Shown in pieces: positions 51,222-63,800 of a DNA stretch of 64,000 bases. The DNA is taken from assembly GCF_029227915.1 (NCBI RefSeq), contig NC_079880.1, positions 32,049,501-32,113,500 of the forward strand, written 5' to 3'. The notes below the pieces were generated by a model that ran no database searches, was not told the DNA's origin, and worked only from the letters and a program-made list of their open reading frames with translations. Source of the DNA: Hydractinia symbiolongicarpus. Lineage: Eukaryota; Cnidaria; Hydrozoa; Anthoathecata; Hydractiniidae. Both the position numbers and the translations under genes were made by a program. Numbering within the stretch: position 1 is the stretch's first letter; the number at the start of each line of letters is the position of its first letter.

Positions 51222-51236
51222 CCGGACCGAATAGGG
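51220..51236 (-). repeat. MITE right TIR
   Basis: Plus strand CCCCGGACCGAATAGGG, the exact reverse complement of the left TIR. Confidence 0.95.
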
Positions 51237-51240
51237 TTAA
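51237..51240 (+). repeat. MITE target-site duplication, right (TTAA)
   Basis: The satellite resumes in register as TTAAGTCATTTTCCCCAG. Confidence 0.95.
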
Positions 51241-52166
51241 GTCATTTTCCCCAGTGCCATGGGTTTAGAACGCCGTCAACTACATGCACAGGCCTCTAAA
51301 GGCCGTAATGTGGCTTTTGCCGCCTAATAAAGGCCTTACACGTAAATCCCCCGGTTCCACGTGCTTGTGCAGGTTACCATTGGTCTATCCCCTTCACTCT
51401 CAATGGACTACAAGGTCGTACGTCGCCTTCCGTGGCATCATGGCTTTAGATCTCCGTCAACTACATGCACAGGCCTCTAAAGGCGTAATATGGACTTTTG
51501 CCGCCTATTAAAGGCCTTACACGTAAATAACGTGCTCCCACGTTCTTGCGCAGGTTATCATTGGTCTAGTCCTTCCATCCTACATGGACTACGACGTTTT
51601 AAGTCGTTTTCCTTGGAACCATGGCTTTAGAACGCCGTCAACTACATGCACAGGCCTCTAAAGGTTACAATATGCTTCTTACGTGCCTAATAAAAGCCTT
51701 ACGTGTAAATCACGTGTTTCCACGCTCTTGAACAGGTTACCATTGGTCTAGTCCTTCTACTCTCACTGGACTACGACGTCTTAAGTCTTTTTCCCTAGCA
51801 CCTTGGCTTTAGAACTCCGTCAAATACATGCACAGACCTCTAAAGGCCGTAATATGGCCTTTCGCCGCCTATTAAAGGCCTTACACGTAAATAACGTGCT
51901 CCCACGTTCTTGCGCAGGTTATCATTGGTCTAGTCCTTCCATTCTTAATGGATTACAAGGTCGTACGTCGCTTTCCCTGGCACCATGGCTTTAGAACTCT
52001 GTCAACTACATGCACAGTCCTCTAAAAGCCGTAGTATGGCGTTTTGTTGCCTAATAAAGGCCTTACGTGTAAATCACGTGTTTCCACGCTCTTGAACAGG
52101 GTACCATTGGTCTAGTCCTTCTACTCTCACTGGACTACGACGTCTTAAGTCTTTTTCCCCAGAGCC

Positions 52167-52348
52167 ATGGGTTTAGAACGCCGTCAACTACATGCACATG
52201 AATCTAGAGACCGTAATATGGCCTTTTGCCCCCTAATAAGGGCGATACACGAAAATAACGTGGTTCCACGTGTGTGTGCTGGTTACCATTGGTCAACTCC
52301 TTCCACTCTGCATAGACTGCGACGTTCTAAGTCGTTTTCCCCAGCGCC
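52167..52348 (+). repeat. Diverged M-type monomer
   Basis: Carries CACATGAATCTAGAGACCG, CCCCTAATAAGGGCGATAC and TTGGTCAACTCC. The CATGAATCTAGAGACCG marker appears again only in the monomer starting at 63793. Confidence 0.75.
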
Positions 52349-53099
52349 ATGGCTTTAGAACTCTGTCAACTACATGCACAGGCCTCTAAAAGCCATAATA
52401 TAGCATTTTACCGCCTAATGAAGGTCTTACGTGAAAATCACGTGTTTCCACGCTCTTGCACAGGTTACCATTGGTCTAGTCCTTCTACTCTCAATGGACT
52501 ACGACGTCTTAAGTCTTTTTCCCCAGAGTCATGAGTTTAGATCTCCGTCAACTACATGCACAGGCCTCTAAAGACCGTAATATGGACTTTTGCCGGCCAC
52601 TAAAGGCCTTACGCGTATATTACGTACTCCCACGTTCTTACGCAGGTTACCATTTTTCTAGTCCATCCATCCTACATGGACTACGACGTCTTAAGTCGTT
52701 TTCCTTGGCACCATGGCTTTAGAACTCTGTCAACTACATGCACAGGCCTCTAAAAGCCATAATATGGCGTTTTGCCGCCTAATAAAGGCCTTGCGTGTAA
52801 ATCACGTGTTTCCACGCTCTTGCACAGGTTATCAATGGTCTAGTCCTTCCACTCTCCATGGACTGCGACGTCCTAAGTTGTTTTCGCCAGCGCCATGGCT
52901 TTAGAACGCCGTCAACTACATGCACAGGACTCTAAAGGTTGTGATATGGCCTTTTGTTCCCAATAATGGCTTAGCACGTAAACCCCCCGGCTCCGCGTGC
53001 TTGTGCAAGTTACCATTGGTGTAGTCCTTCTATTCTCAATGTACTACAAGGTCATAAGTCGTTTTCCCTGGTACCATGGCCTTAGAACGCCGTAAACTA

Positions 53100-55520
53100 C
53101 ATGAACAGGCCTCTAAAGGCCGTAATGTAGCTTTTGCCGCCTAATAAAGGCCTTACACGTAAATTCCCCTGTTCTACGTGCATGTGCAGGTTACCATTGG
53201 TCTACTCCTTCAACTCTCAATGGACTACTGCCTCCTAAGTCATTTTCCTTGGCACCATGGCTTTACAACGCCGTCAACTACATGCACACACCTCTAAAGG
53301 CTGTAATATGGCTTTTTGCTAGCTAATAAAGGCCTTACGCGTAAATTAGGTGCTCCCAGGTTCTTGCGCAGGTTACCATTGGTCTAGTCCTTCCACTCTC
53401 CATGGAGTGCGACGTCCTAAGTCGTTTTCCCAGCGCCATGGCTTTAGAACATCGTCAACTTTATGCCCAGGCCTCTAAAGGTTGCATTATGCTTTTTATA
53501 TGCCTAATAAAGGCTTGAAAAGTAAGTCACGTGGTTCTACGTGGCTGTGCAGGTTACCATTGGTCTACTCCTTCAACTCTCAATGGACTACTGCGTCCTA
53601 AGTCGTTTTCTTTGGCACTATGGCTTCACAACGCCGTCAACTACATGCACAGGCCTCTAAAGGTTACAATATGCTTCTTACATGCCTAATGAAGGCCTTA
53701 CGTGTAAATCACGTGTTTCCACGCTCTTGAACAGGGTACCATTGGTCTAGTCCTTCTACTCTCACTGGACTACGACGTCTTAAGTCTTTTTCCCCAGACC
53801 TATGGATTTGGAACGCCGTCAACTACATGTACAGGCCTCTAAAGGCCGTAATATGGATTTTGCTGCCGAATAAAGGCCTTAAACGTAAATCCCCCGGTTC
53901 CACGGGTTTGTGCAGGTTACTATTGGTCTAGTCCTTCCATTCTTAATGGATTACAAGGTCGTACGTCGCTTTCCCTGGCACCATGGCTTTAGAACGCCAT
54001 CAACTACATGCACAGGCCTCTAAAAGCCGTAATATGGCCTTTTGCCGCCTATTAAAGGCCTTACACGTAAATCCCCTGGTTCCACGTGCTTGTGCAGGTT
54101 ACCATTTGTCTAGTCCTTCCACTTTCAATGGACTACAAGGTCATAAGTCGTTTTCCTTGGCACCATGGCTTTATAACTCTGTCAACTACATGCACAGGCC
54201 TCTAAAAGCCATAATATGGCGTTTTGCCGCCTAATAAAGGCCTTGCGTGTAAATCACGTGTTTCCACGCTCTTGCACAGGTTATCATTGGTCTAGTCCTT
54301 CCACTCTCCATGGACTGCGACGTCCTAAGTTGTTTTCGCCAGCGCAATGGCTTTAGAACGCCGTCAACTACATGCACAGGCCTCTAAAGGTTGTGATATG
54401 GCCTTTTTTTCCCAATAATGGCTTAGCACGTAAATCCCCCGGTTCCGCGTGCTTGTGCAAGTTACCATTGGTGTAGTCCTTCCATTCTCAATGTACTACA
54501 AGGTCATAAGTCGTTTTCCCTGGAACCATGGCTTTAGAACGCCGTAAACTACATGCACAGGCCTCTAAAGCCCGTAATATGGCCTCTTGCCGCCTAATAA
54601 AAACCTTACACGTAAATCCCCCGGTTCCGCGTGCTTGTGCAAGTTACCATTGGACTAGTCCTTCCACTCTCAATGGACTACAAGGTCATAAGTCGTTTTC
54701 CCTAGCACCTTGGCTTTAGAACTCCGTCAACTACATGCACAGACCTCTAAAGGCCGTAATATGGCCTTTCGCCGCCTATTAAAGGCCTTACACGTAAATA
54801 ACGTGCTCCCACGTTCTTGCGCTGGTTATCATTGGTCTAGTCCTTCCACTCTCAATGGATTGCGACGTCCTAAGTTGTTTTCGCAAGCGCCATGGCTTTA
54901 GAACATCGTCAACTACATGCACAGGCCTCTAAAGGCCGTAATGTAGCTTTTGCCGCCTAATAAAGGCCTTACACGTAAATTCCCCTGTTCTACGTGCATG
55001 TGCAGGTTACCATTGGTCTACTCCTTCAACTCTCAATGGACTACTGCCTCCTAAGTCATTTTCCTTGGCACCATGGCTTTACAACGCCGTCAACTACATG
55101 CACACACCTCTAAAGGCTGTAATATTGCTTTTTCCTAGCTAATAAAGGCCTTACGCGTAAATTAGGTGCTCCCAGGTTCTTGCGCAGGTTACCATTGGTC
55201 TAGTCCTTCCACTCTCCATGGAGTGCGACGTCCTAAGTCGTTTTCCCAGCGCCATGGCTTTAGAACATCGTCAACTTTATGCCCAGGCCTCTAAAGGTTG
55301 CATTATGCTTTTTATATGCCTAATAAAGGCTTGAAAAGTAAGTCACGTGGTTCTACGTGGCTGTGCAGGTTACCATTGGTCTACTCCTTCAACTCTCAAT
55401 GGACTACTGCGTCCTAAGTCGTTTTCTTTGGCACTATGGCTTCACAACGCCGTCAACTACATGCACAGGCCTCTAAAGGTTACAATATGCTTCTTACATG
55501 CCTAATGAAGGCCTTACGTG
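53100..55520 (+). repeat. Ten-monomer repeat, period 1816 bp, carrying the diverged K monomers
   Basis: The series of diverged monomers at 53100-53700 recurs at 54916-55516 (offset 1816). It includes GTAATGTAGCTTTTGCC, AAATTCCCCTGTTCTACG, CACACACCTCTAAAGGCTG, CTTTATGCCCAGG and the ATGGCTTCACAACG start (53620 and 55436). Confidence 0.82.
53257..53619 (+). repeat. Diverged K-type monomer pair (181 + 182 bp)
   Basis: The first unit has ACACACCTCTAAAGGCTG, TTTTTGCTAGCTAATAAAGG and AAATTAGGTGCTCCCAGG. The second (from 53438) has CTTTATGCCCAGG, GGTTGCATTATGC, TTTATATGCC and CACGTGGTTCTACGTGGC. Related pairs or members occur near 55073-55435, 61430-61611 and 63240-63610; I saw none left of 52 kb. 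Confidence 0.78.
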
Positions 55521-58500
55521 TAAATCACTTGTTTCCACGCTCTTGCACAGGTTACCATTGGTCTAGTCCTTCTACTCTCAATGGACTACGACGTCTTAAG
55601 TCATTTTCCTCAGAGCCATGGGTTTAGAACGCCGTCAACTACATGCACAGGCCTCTAAAGGCCGTAATGTAGCTTTTGCCGCCTAATAAAGGCCTTGCAC
55701 GTAAATCCCCCGGTTCTACGTGCATGTGCAGGTTACCATTGGTCTACTCCTTCAACTCTCAATGGACTACTGCTTCCTAAGTCATTTTCCTTGGCACCAT
55801 GGCTTTACAACGCCGTCAACTACATGCACAGGCCTCTAAAAGCCATAATATGGTGTTTGGCCGCCTAATAAAGGCCTTGCGTGTAAATCACGTGTTTCCA
55901 CGCTCTTGCACAGGTTATCATTGGTCTAGTCCTTCCACTCTCCATGGACTGCGACGTCCTAAGTTGTTTTCGCCAGCGCCATGGCTTTAGAACGCCGTCA
56001 ACTACATGCACAGGCCTCCAAAGGTTGTGATATGGCCTTTTTTTCCCAATAAAGGCTTAGCACGTAAATCCCCCGGTTCCGCGTGCTTGTGCAAGTTACC
56101 ATTGGTGTAGTCCTTCCATTCTCAATGTACTACAAGGTCATAAGTCGTTTTCCCTGGCACCATGGCTTTAGAACGCCGTAAACTACATGCACAGGCCTCT
56201 AAAGGCCGTAATATGGCCTCTTGCCGCCTAATAAAAACCTTACACGTAAATCCCCCGGTTCCGCGTGCTTGTGCAAGTTACCATTGAACTAGTCCTTTCA
56301 CTCTCAATGGACTACAAGGTCATAAGTCGTTTTCCCTGGCACCTTGGCTTTAGAACTCCGTCAACTACATGCACAGACCTCTAAAGGCCGTAATATGGCC
56401 TTTCGCCGCCTATTAAAGGCCTTACACGTAAATAACGTGCTCCCACGCTCTTGCGCTGGTAATCATTGGTCTAGTCCTTCCACTCTCAATGGACTGCGAC
56501 GTCCTAAGTTGTTTTCGCAAGCGCCATGGCTTTAGAACATCGTCAACTACATGCACAGGCCTCTAAAAGCCGTAGTATGGCGTTTTGTTGCCTAATAAAG
56601 GCCTTACGTGTAAATCCCCCGGTTCTACGTGCATGTGCAGGTTACCATTGGTCTAGTCCTTCCATCCTACATGGACTACGACGTCTTAAGTCATTTTCCT
56701 TGGCACCATGGCTTTATAACGCCGTCAACTACATGCACAGGCCTCTAAAGGTTGTGATATGGCCTTTTGTTCCCAATAAAGGCTTAGCACGTAAATCCCC
56801 CGGTTCCGCGTGCTTGTGCAGGTTACCATTGGCGTAGTCCTTCCATTCTCAATGTACTACAAGGTCATAAGTCGTTTTCCATGGCACCATGGCTTTAGAA
56901 CGCCGTAAACTACATGCACAGGCCTCTAAAGGCCGTAATGTGGCTTTTGCCGCCTAATAAAGGCCTTACACGTAAATCCCCCGGTTCCGCGTGCATGTGC
57001 AGGTTACCATTGGTCTACTCCTTCATCTCTCAATGGACAATGCCTCCTAAGTCTTTTTCCTTGGCACCATGGCTTTACAACGCCGTCAACTACATGCACA
57101 GGCCTCTAAAAGCCATAATATGGTGTTTTGCCGCCTAATAAAGGTCTTACGTAAAAATCACGTGTTTCCACGCTCTTGCACAGGTTATCATTGGTCTAGT
57201 CCTTCCACTCTCCACGGACTGCGACGTCCTAAGTTGTTTTCGCAAGCGCCATGGCTTTAGAACATCGTCAACTATATGCACAGGCCTCTAAAAGCCGTAG
57301 TATGGCGTTTTGTTGCCTAATAAAGGCCTTACGTGTAAATCACGTGTTTCCACGCTCTTGCACAGGTTAGTATTGGTCTAGTCCTTCCACTCTCAATGGA
57401 CTACGACGTCTTAAGTCATTTTCCCCAGTGCCATGGGTTTAGAACGCCGTCAACTACATGCACAGGCCTCTAAAGGCCGTTATGTGGCTTTTGCCGCCTA
57501 ATAAAGGCCTTAGACGTAAATCCCCCGGTTTCACGTGCTTGTGCAGGTTACCATTGGTCTATCCCCTTCACTCTCAATGGACTACAAGGTGGTACGTCGC
57601 CTTCCGTGGCATCATGGCTTTAGATCTCCGTCAACTACATGCACAGTCCTCTAAAGGCCGTAATATGGACTTTTGCCGGCCACTAAAGGCCATACGCGTA
57701 TATTACGTGCTCCCACGTTCTTGCGCAGGTTACCATTTTTCTAGTCCATCCATCCTACATGGACTACGACGTCTTAAGTCGTTTTCCTTGGCACCATGGC
57801 TTTAGAACCCCGTCAACTACATGCACAGGCCTCTAAAGGTTACAATATGCTTCTTACGTGCCTAATAAAAGCCTTACGTGTAAATCACGTGTTTCCACGC
57901 TCTTGAACAGGTTACCATTGGTCTAGTCCTTCTACTCTCACTGGACTACGACGTCTTAAGTCTTTTTCCCTAGCACCTTGGCTTTAGAACTCCGTCAACT
58001 ACATGCACAGACCTCTAAAGGCCGTAATATGGCCTTTCGCCGCCTATTAAAGGCCTTACACGTAAATAACGTGCTCCCACGTTCTTGCGCAGGTTATCAT
58101 TGGTCTAGTCCTTCCACTCTCCACGGACTGCGACGTCTTAAGTCGTTTTCCTTGGCACCATGGCTTTAGAACATCGTCAACTACATGCACAGGCCTCTAA
58201 AAGCCGTAGTATGGCGTTTTGTTGCCTAATAAAGGCCTTACGTGTAAATCACGTGTTTCCACGCTCTTGAACAGGGTACCATTGGTCTAGTCCTTCTACT
58301 CTCACTATACTACGACGTCTTAAGTCTTTTTCCCCAGAGCCATGGATTTGGAACGCCGTCAACTACATGTACAGGACTCTAAAGGCCGTAATATGGCTTT
58401 TGCTGCCTAATAAAGGCCTTAAACGTAAATCCCCCGGTTCCACGGGTTTGTGCAGGTTACTATTGGTCTAGTCCTTCCACTCTTAATGGACTACAAGGTC

Positions 58501-58789
58501 GTACGTCGCTTTCCCTGGCACCATGGCTTTAGAACGCCATCAACTACATGCACAGGCCTCTAAAAGCCGTAATATGGCCTTTTGCCGCCTATTAAAGGCC
58601 TTACACGTAAATCCCCTGGTTCCACGTGCTTGTGCAGGTTACCATTGGTCTAGTCCTTCTACTCTCAATGGACTACAAGGTCATAAGTCGTTTTCCTTGG
58701 CACCATGGCTTTAGAACTCTGTCAACTACATGCACAGGCCTCTAAAGGTTGTGATATGGCCTTTTTTTCCCAATAAAGGCTTAGCACGT

Positions 58790-60875
58790 AAATCCCCCGG
58801 TTCCGCGTGCTTGTGCAAGTTACCATTGGACTAGTCCTTCCACTCTCAATGGACTACAAGGTCATAAGTCGTTTTCCCTATCACCTTGGCTTTAGAACTC
58901 CGTCAACTACATGCACAGACCTCTAAAGGCCGTAATATGGCCTTTCGCCGCCTATTAAAGGCCTTACACGTAAATAACGTGCTCCCACGTTCTTGCGCTG
59001 GTTATCATTGGTCTAGTCCTTCCACTCTCAATGGACTGCAACGTCCTAAGTTGTTTTCGCAAGCGCCATGGCTTTAGAACATCGTCAACTACATGCACAG
59101 GCCTCTAAAAGCCGTAGTATGGCGTTTTGTTGCCTAATAAAGGCCTTACGTGTAAATCCCCCGGTTCTACGTGCATGTGCAGGTTACCATTGGTCTAGTC
59201 CTTCCATCCTACATGGACTACGACGTCTTAAGTCATTTTCCTTGGCACCATGGCTTTAGAACGCCGTCAACTACATGCACAGGCCTCTAAAGGTTGTGAT
59301 ATGGCCTTTTGTTCCCAATAAAGGCTTAGCACGTAAATCCCCCGGTTCCGCGTGCTTGTGCAGGTTACCATTGGTGTAGTCCTTCCATTCTCAATGTACT
59401 ACAAGGTCATAAGTCGTTTTCCCTGGCACCATGGCTTTAGAACGCCGTAAACTACATGCACAGGCCTCTAAAGGCCGTAATATGGCCTCTTGCCGCCTAA
59501 TAAAAACCTTACACGTAAATCCCCTGGTTCCGCGTGCTTGTACAAGTTACCATTGGACTAGTCCTTCCACTCTCAATGGACTACAAGGTCATAAGTCGTT
59601 TTCCTTGGCACCATGGCTTTAGAACTCTGTCAACTACATGCACAGGCCTCTAAAAGCCATAATATGGCGTTTTGCCGCCTAATAAAGGCCTTGCGTGTAA
59701 ATCACGTGTTTCCACGCTCTTGCACAGGTTATCATTGGTCTAGTCCTTCCACTCTCCATGGACTGCGACGTTCTAAGTTGTTTTCGCCAGCGCTATGGCT
59801 TTAGAACGCCGTCAACTACATGCACAGGCCTCTAAAGGTTGTGATATGGCCTTTTTTTCCCAATAAAGGCTTAGCACGTAAATCTCCCGGTTCCGCGTGC
59901 TTGTGCAAGTTACCATTGGTGTAGTCCTTCCATTCTCAATGTACTACAAGGTCATAAGTCGTTTTCCCTGGCACCATGGCTTTAGAACGCCGTAAACTAC
60001 ATGCACAGGCCTCTAAAGGCCGTAATATGGCCTCTTGCCGCCTAATAAAAACCTTACACGTAAATCCCCCGGTTCCGCGTGCTTGTGCAAGTTACCATTG
60101 GACTAGTCCTTCCACTCTCAATGGACTACAAGGTCATAAGTCGTTTTCCCTAGCACCTTGGCTTTAGAACTCCGTCAACTACATGCACAGACCTCTAAAG
60201 GCCGTAATATGGCCTTTCGCCGCCTATTAAAGGCCTTACACGTAAATAACGTGCTCCCACGTTCTTGCGCTGGTTATCATTGGTCTAGTCCTTCCACTCT
60301 CAATGGACTGCAACGTCCTAAGTTGTTTTCGCAAGCGCCATGGCTTTAGAACATCGTCAACTACATGCACAGGCCTCTAAAAGCCGTAGTATGGCGTTTT
60401 GTTGCCTAATAAAGGCCTTACGTGTAAATCCCCCGGTTCTACGTGCATGTGCAGGTTACCATTGGTCTAGTCCTTCCATCCTACATGGACTACGACGTCT
60501 TAAGTCATTTTCCTTGGCACCATGGCTTTAGAACGCCGTCAACTACATGCACAGGCCTCTAAAGGTTGTGATATGGCCTTTTGTTCCCAATAAAGGCTTA
60601 GCACGTAAATCCCCCGGTTCCGCGTGCTTGTGCAGGTTACCATTGGTGTAGTCCTTCCATTCTCAATGTACTACAAGGTCATAAGTCGTTTTCCCTGGCA
60701 CCATGGCTTTAGAACGCCGTAAACTACATGCACAGGCCTCTAAAGGCCGTAATATGGCCTCTTGCCGCCTAATAAAAACCTTACACGTAAATCCCCTGGT
60801 TCCGCGTGCTTGTACAAGTTACCATTGGACTAGTCCTTCCACTCTCAATGGACTACAAGGTCATAAGTCGTTTTC
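58790..60875 (+). repeat. Seven-monomer repeat, period 1272 bp
   Basis: 58790-59603 recurs at 60062-60875 with an offset of 1272 bp. The copies share GCGCTGGTTATC, GGACTGCAACGTCC and TTGTACAAGTTACC. The match is lost near 59605, where the type of the next monomer changes. Confidence 0.83.
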
Positions 60876-63800
60876 CCTAGCACCTTGGCTTTAGAACTCC
60901 GTCAACTACATGCACAGACCTCTAAAGGCCGTAATATGGCCTTTCGCCGCCTATTAAAGGCCTTACACGTAAATAACGTGTTTCCACGCTCTTGCACAGG
61001 TTAGTATTGGTCTAGTCCTTCCACTCTCAATGGACTACGACGTCTTAAGTCATTTTCCCCAGAGCCATGGGTTTAGAACGCCGTCAACTACATGCACAGG
61101 CCTCTAAAGGCCGTAATGTGGCTTTTGCCGCCTAATAAAGGCCTTACACGTAAATCTCCCGGTTCCGCGTGCATGTGCAGGTTACCATTGGTCTGCTCCT
61201 TCAACTCTCAATGGACTACTGCCTCCTAAGTCATTTTCCTTGGCACCGTGGCTTTACAACGCCGTCAACTACATGCACAGGCCTCTAAAAGCCATAATAT
61301 GGCGTTTTGCCGCCTAATAAAGGACTTGCGTGTAAATCACGTGTTTCCACGCTCTTGCACAGGTTATCAATGGTCTAGTCCTTCCACTCTCCATGGACTG
61401 CGACGTCCTAAGTCGTTTTCCGCAGCGCCATGGGTTTAGAACATCGTCAACTTTATGCCCAGGCCCCTAAAGGTTGCATTATGCTTTTTATATGCCTAAT
61501 AAAGGCTTGAAACGTAAGTCACGTGGTTCTACGTGGCTGTGCAGGTTACCATTGGACTACTCCTTCAACTCTCAATGGACTACTGCGTCCTAAGTCGTTT
61601 TCTTTGGCACTATGGCTTTACAACGCCGTCAACTACATGCATAGGCCTCTAAAGGTTACAATATGCTTCTTACATGCCTAATGAAGGCCTTACGTGTAAA
61701 TCACGTGTTTCCACACTCTTGCACAGGTTACCATTGGTCTAGTCCTTCCACTCTCCATGGACTGCGACGTCCTAAGTTGTTTTCGCCGGCGCCATGGCTT
61801 TAGAACGCCGTCAAATACATGCACAGGCCTCTAAAGGCCGTAATGTGGCTTTTGCCGCCTAATAAATACCTTACACGTAAATCCCCCGGTTCCACGTGCT
61901 TGTGCAAGTTACCATTGGTGTAGTCCTTCCATTCTCAATGTACTACAAGGTCATAAGTCGTTTTCCCTGGCACCATGGCTTTAGAACGCCGTAAACTACA
62001 TGCACAGGCCTCTAAAGGCCGTAATATGGACTTTTGCCGGCCACTAAAGGCCTTACGCGTATATTACGTGCTCCTACGTTCTTGCGCAGGTTACCATTTT
62101 TCTAGTCGATCCATCCTACATGGACTACGACGTCTTAAGTCGTTTTCCTTGGCACCATGGCTTTAGAACCCCGTCAACTACATGCACAGACCTCTAAAGG
62201 TTACAATATGCTTCTTACATGCCTAATAAAAGCCTTACGTGTAAATCACGTGTTTCCACGCTCTTGAACAGGGTACCATTGGTGTAGTCCTTCTACTCTC
62301 ACTGGACTACGACGTCTTAGGTCTTTTTCCCCAGAACCATGGATTTGGAACGCCGTCAACTAGAAGTGCAGGCCTCTAAAGGCCGTAATGTGGCTTTTGC
62401 CGCCTAATAAAGGCCTTACACGTAAATCCCCTGGTTCTACGTGCATTTTCAGGTTAACATTGGTCTACTCCTTCAACTCTTAATGGACTACTGCCTCCTA
62501 AGTCATTTTCCTTGGCACCTTGGCTTTACAACGCCGTCAACTACATGCACAGGCCTCTAAAGGCCGTAATATTGCCTTTCGCCGCCTATTAAAGGCCTTG
62601 CGTGTAAATCACGTGTTTCCACGCTCTTGCACAGGTTATCATTGGTCTAGTCCTTCCACTCTCCATGGACTGCGACGTCCTAAGTTGTTTTCGCCAGCGC
62701 CATGGCTTTAGAACGCCGTCAACTACATGCACAGGCCTTTAAAGGTTGTGATATGGCCTTTTGTTCCCAATAAAGGCTTAGCACGTAAATCCCCCGGTTC
62801 CGCATGCTTGTGCAAGTTACCATTGGTGTAGTCCTTCCATTCTCAATGTACTACAAGGTCATAAGTCGTTTTCCCTTGCACCATGGCCTTAGAACGCCGT
62901 AAACTACATGCACAGGCCTCTAAAGGCCGTAATATGGCCTCTTGCCGCCTAATAAAAACCTTACACGTAAATCCCCCGGTTCCGCGTGCTTGTACAAGTT
63001 ACCATTGGTGTAATCCTTCCACTCTCAATGGACTACAAGGTCATAAGTCGTTTTCCTTGGCACCATGGCTTTAGAACTCTGTCAACTACATGCACAGGTC
63101 TCTAAAAGCCATAATATGGCGTTTTGCCGCCTAATAAAGGCCTTGCGTGTAAATCACGTGTTTCCACGCTCTTGCACAGGTTATCATTGGTCTAGTCCTT
63201 CCACTCTCCATGGACTGCGACGTACTAAGTTGTTTTCCCTAGCACCTTGGCTTTACAACGCCGTCAACTACATGCACACACCTCTAAAGGCTGTAATATG
63301 GCTTTTTGCCAGCTAATAAAGGCCTTACGCGTAAATTAGGTGCTCCCAGGGTCTTGCGCAGGTTACCATTGGTCTAGTCCTTCCACTCTCCATGGAGTGC
63401 GACGTCCTAAGTCGTTTTCCGCAGCGCCATGGCTTTAGAACATCGTCAACTTTATGCGCAGGCCTCTAAAGGTTGCATTATGCTTTTTATATGCCTAATA
63501 AAGGCTTGAAACGTAAGTCACGTGGTTCTACGTGGCTGTGCAGGTTACCATTGGTCTACTCCTTCAACTCTCAATGGACTACTGCGTCCTAAGTCGTTTT
63601 CTTTGGCACTATGGCTTTACAACGCCGTCAAATACATGCACAGGCCTCTAAAGGTTACAATATGCTTCTTACATGCCTAATGAAGGCCTTACGTGTAAAT
63701 CACGTGTTTCCACGTTCTTGCATAGGTTACCATTGGCCTAGTCCTTCTACTCTCAATGGACTACGACGTCTTAAGTCGTTTGCGCCAGAGCCATGGGTTT

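Larger units (their letters stand above)
50496..51236. mobile_element. Non-autonomous piggyBac-type element (MITE), 741 bp
   Basis: Perfect 17-bp TIRs, CCCTATTCGGTCCGGGG, lie directly inside a perfect TTAA duplication, the hallmark of piggyBac-type integration. No open frame of note is present; the interior is AT-rich. It carries G/C-run palindromes just inside both ends. The interior shows no similarity that I can see to the 2.9-kb element, so it is not simply an internal deletion of that copy. The TIRs agree with the left TIR of that element at 15 of 17 positions, so a related transposase probably moved it. Intact ends suggest a recent insertion. Confidence 0.92.

Noticed and set aside
50496-51236. 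Solo LTR or foldback element
   Set aside because: TTAA duplication and 17-bp CCC...GGG inverted termini fit piggyBac-type ends; there is no TG...CA terminus and no long inverted arms.
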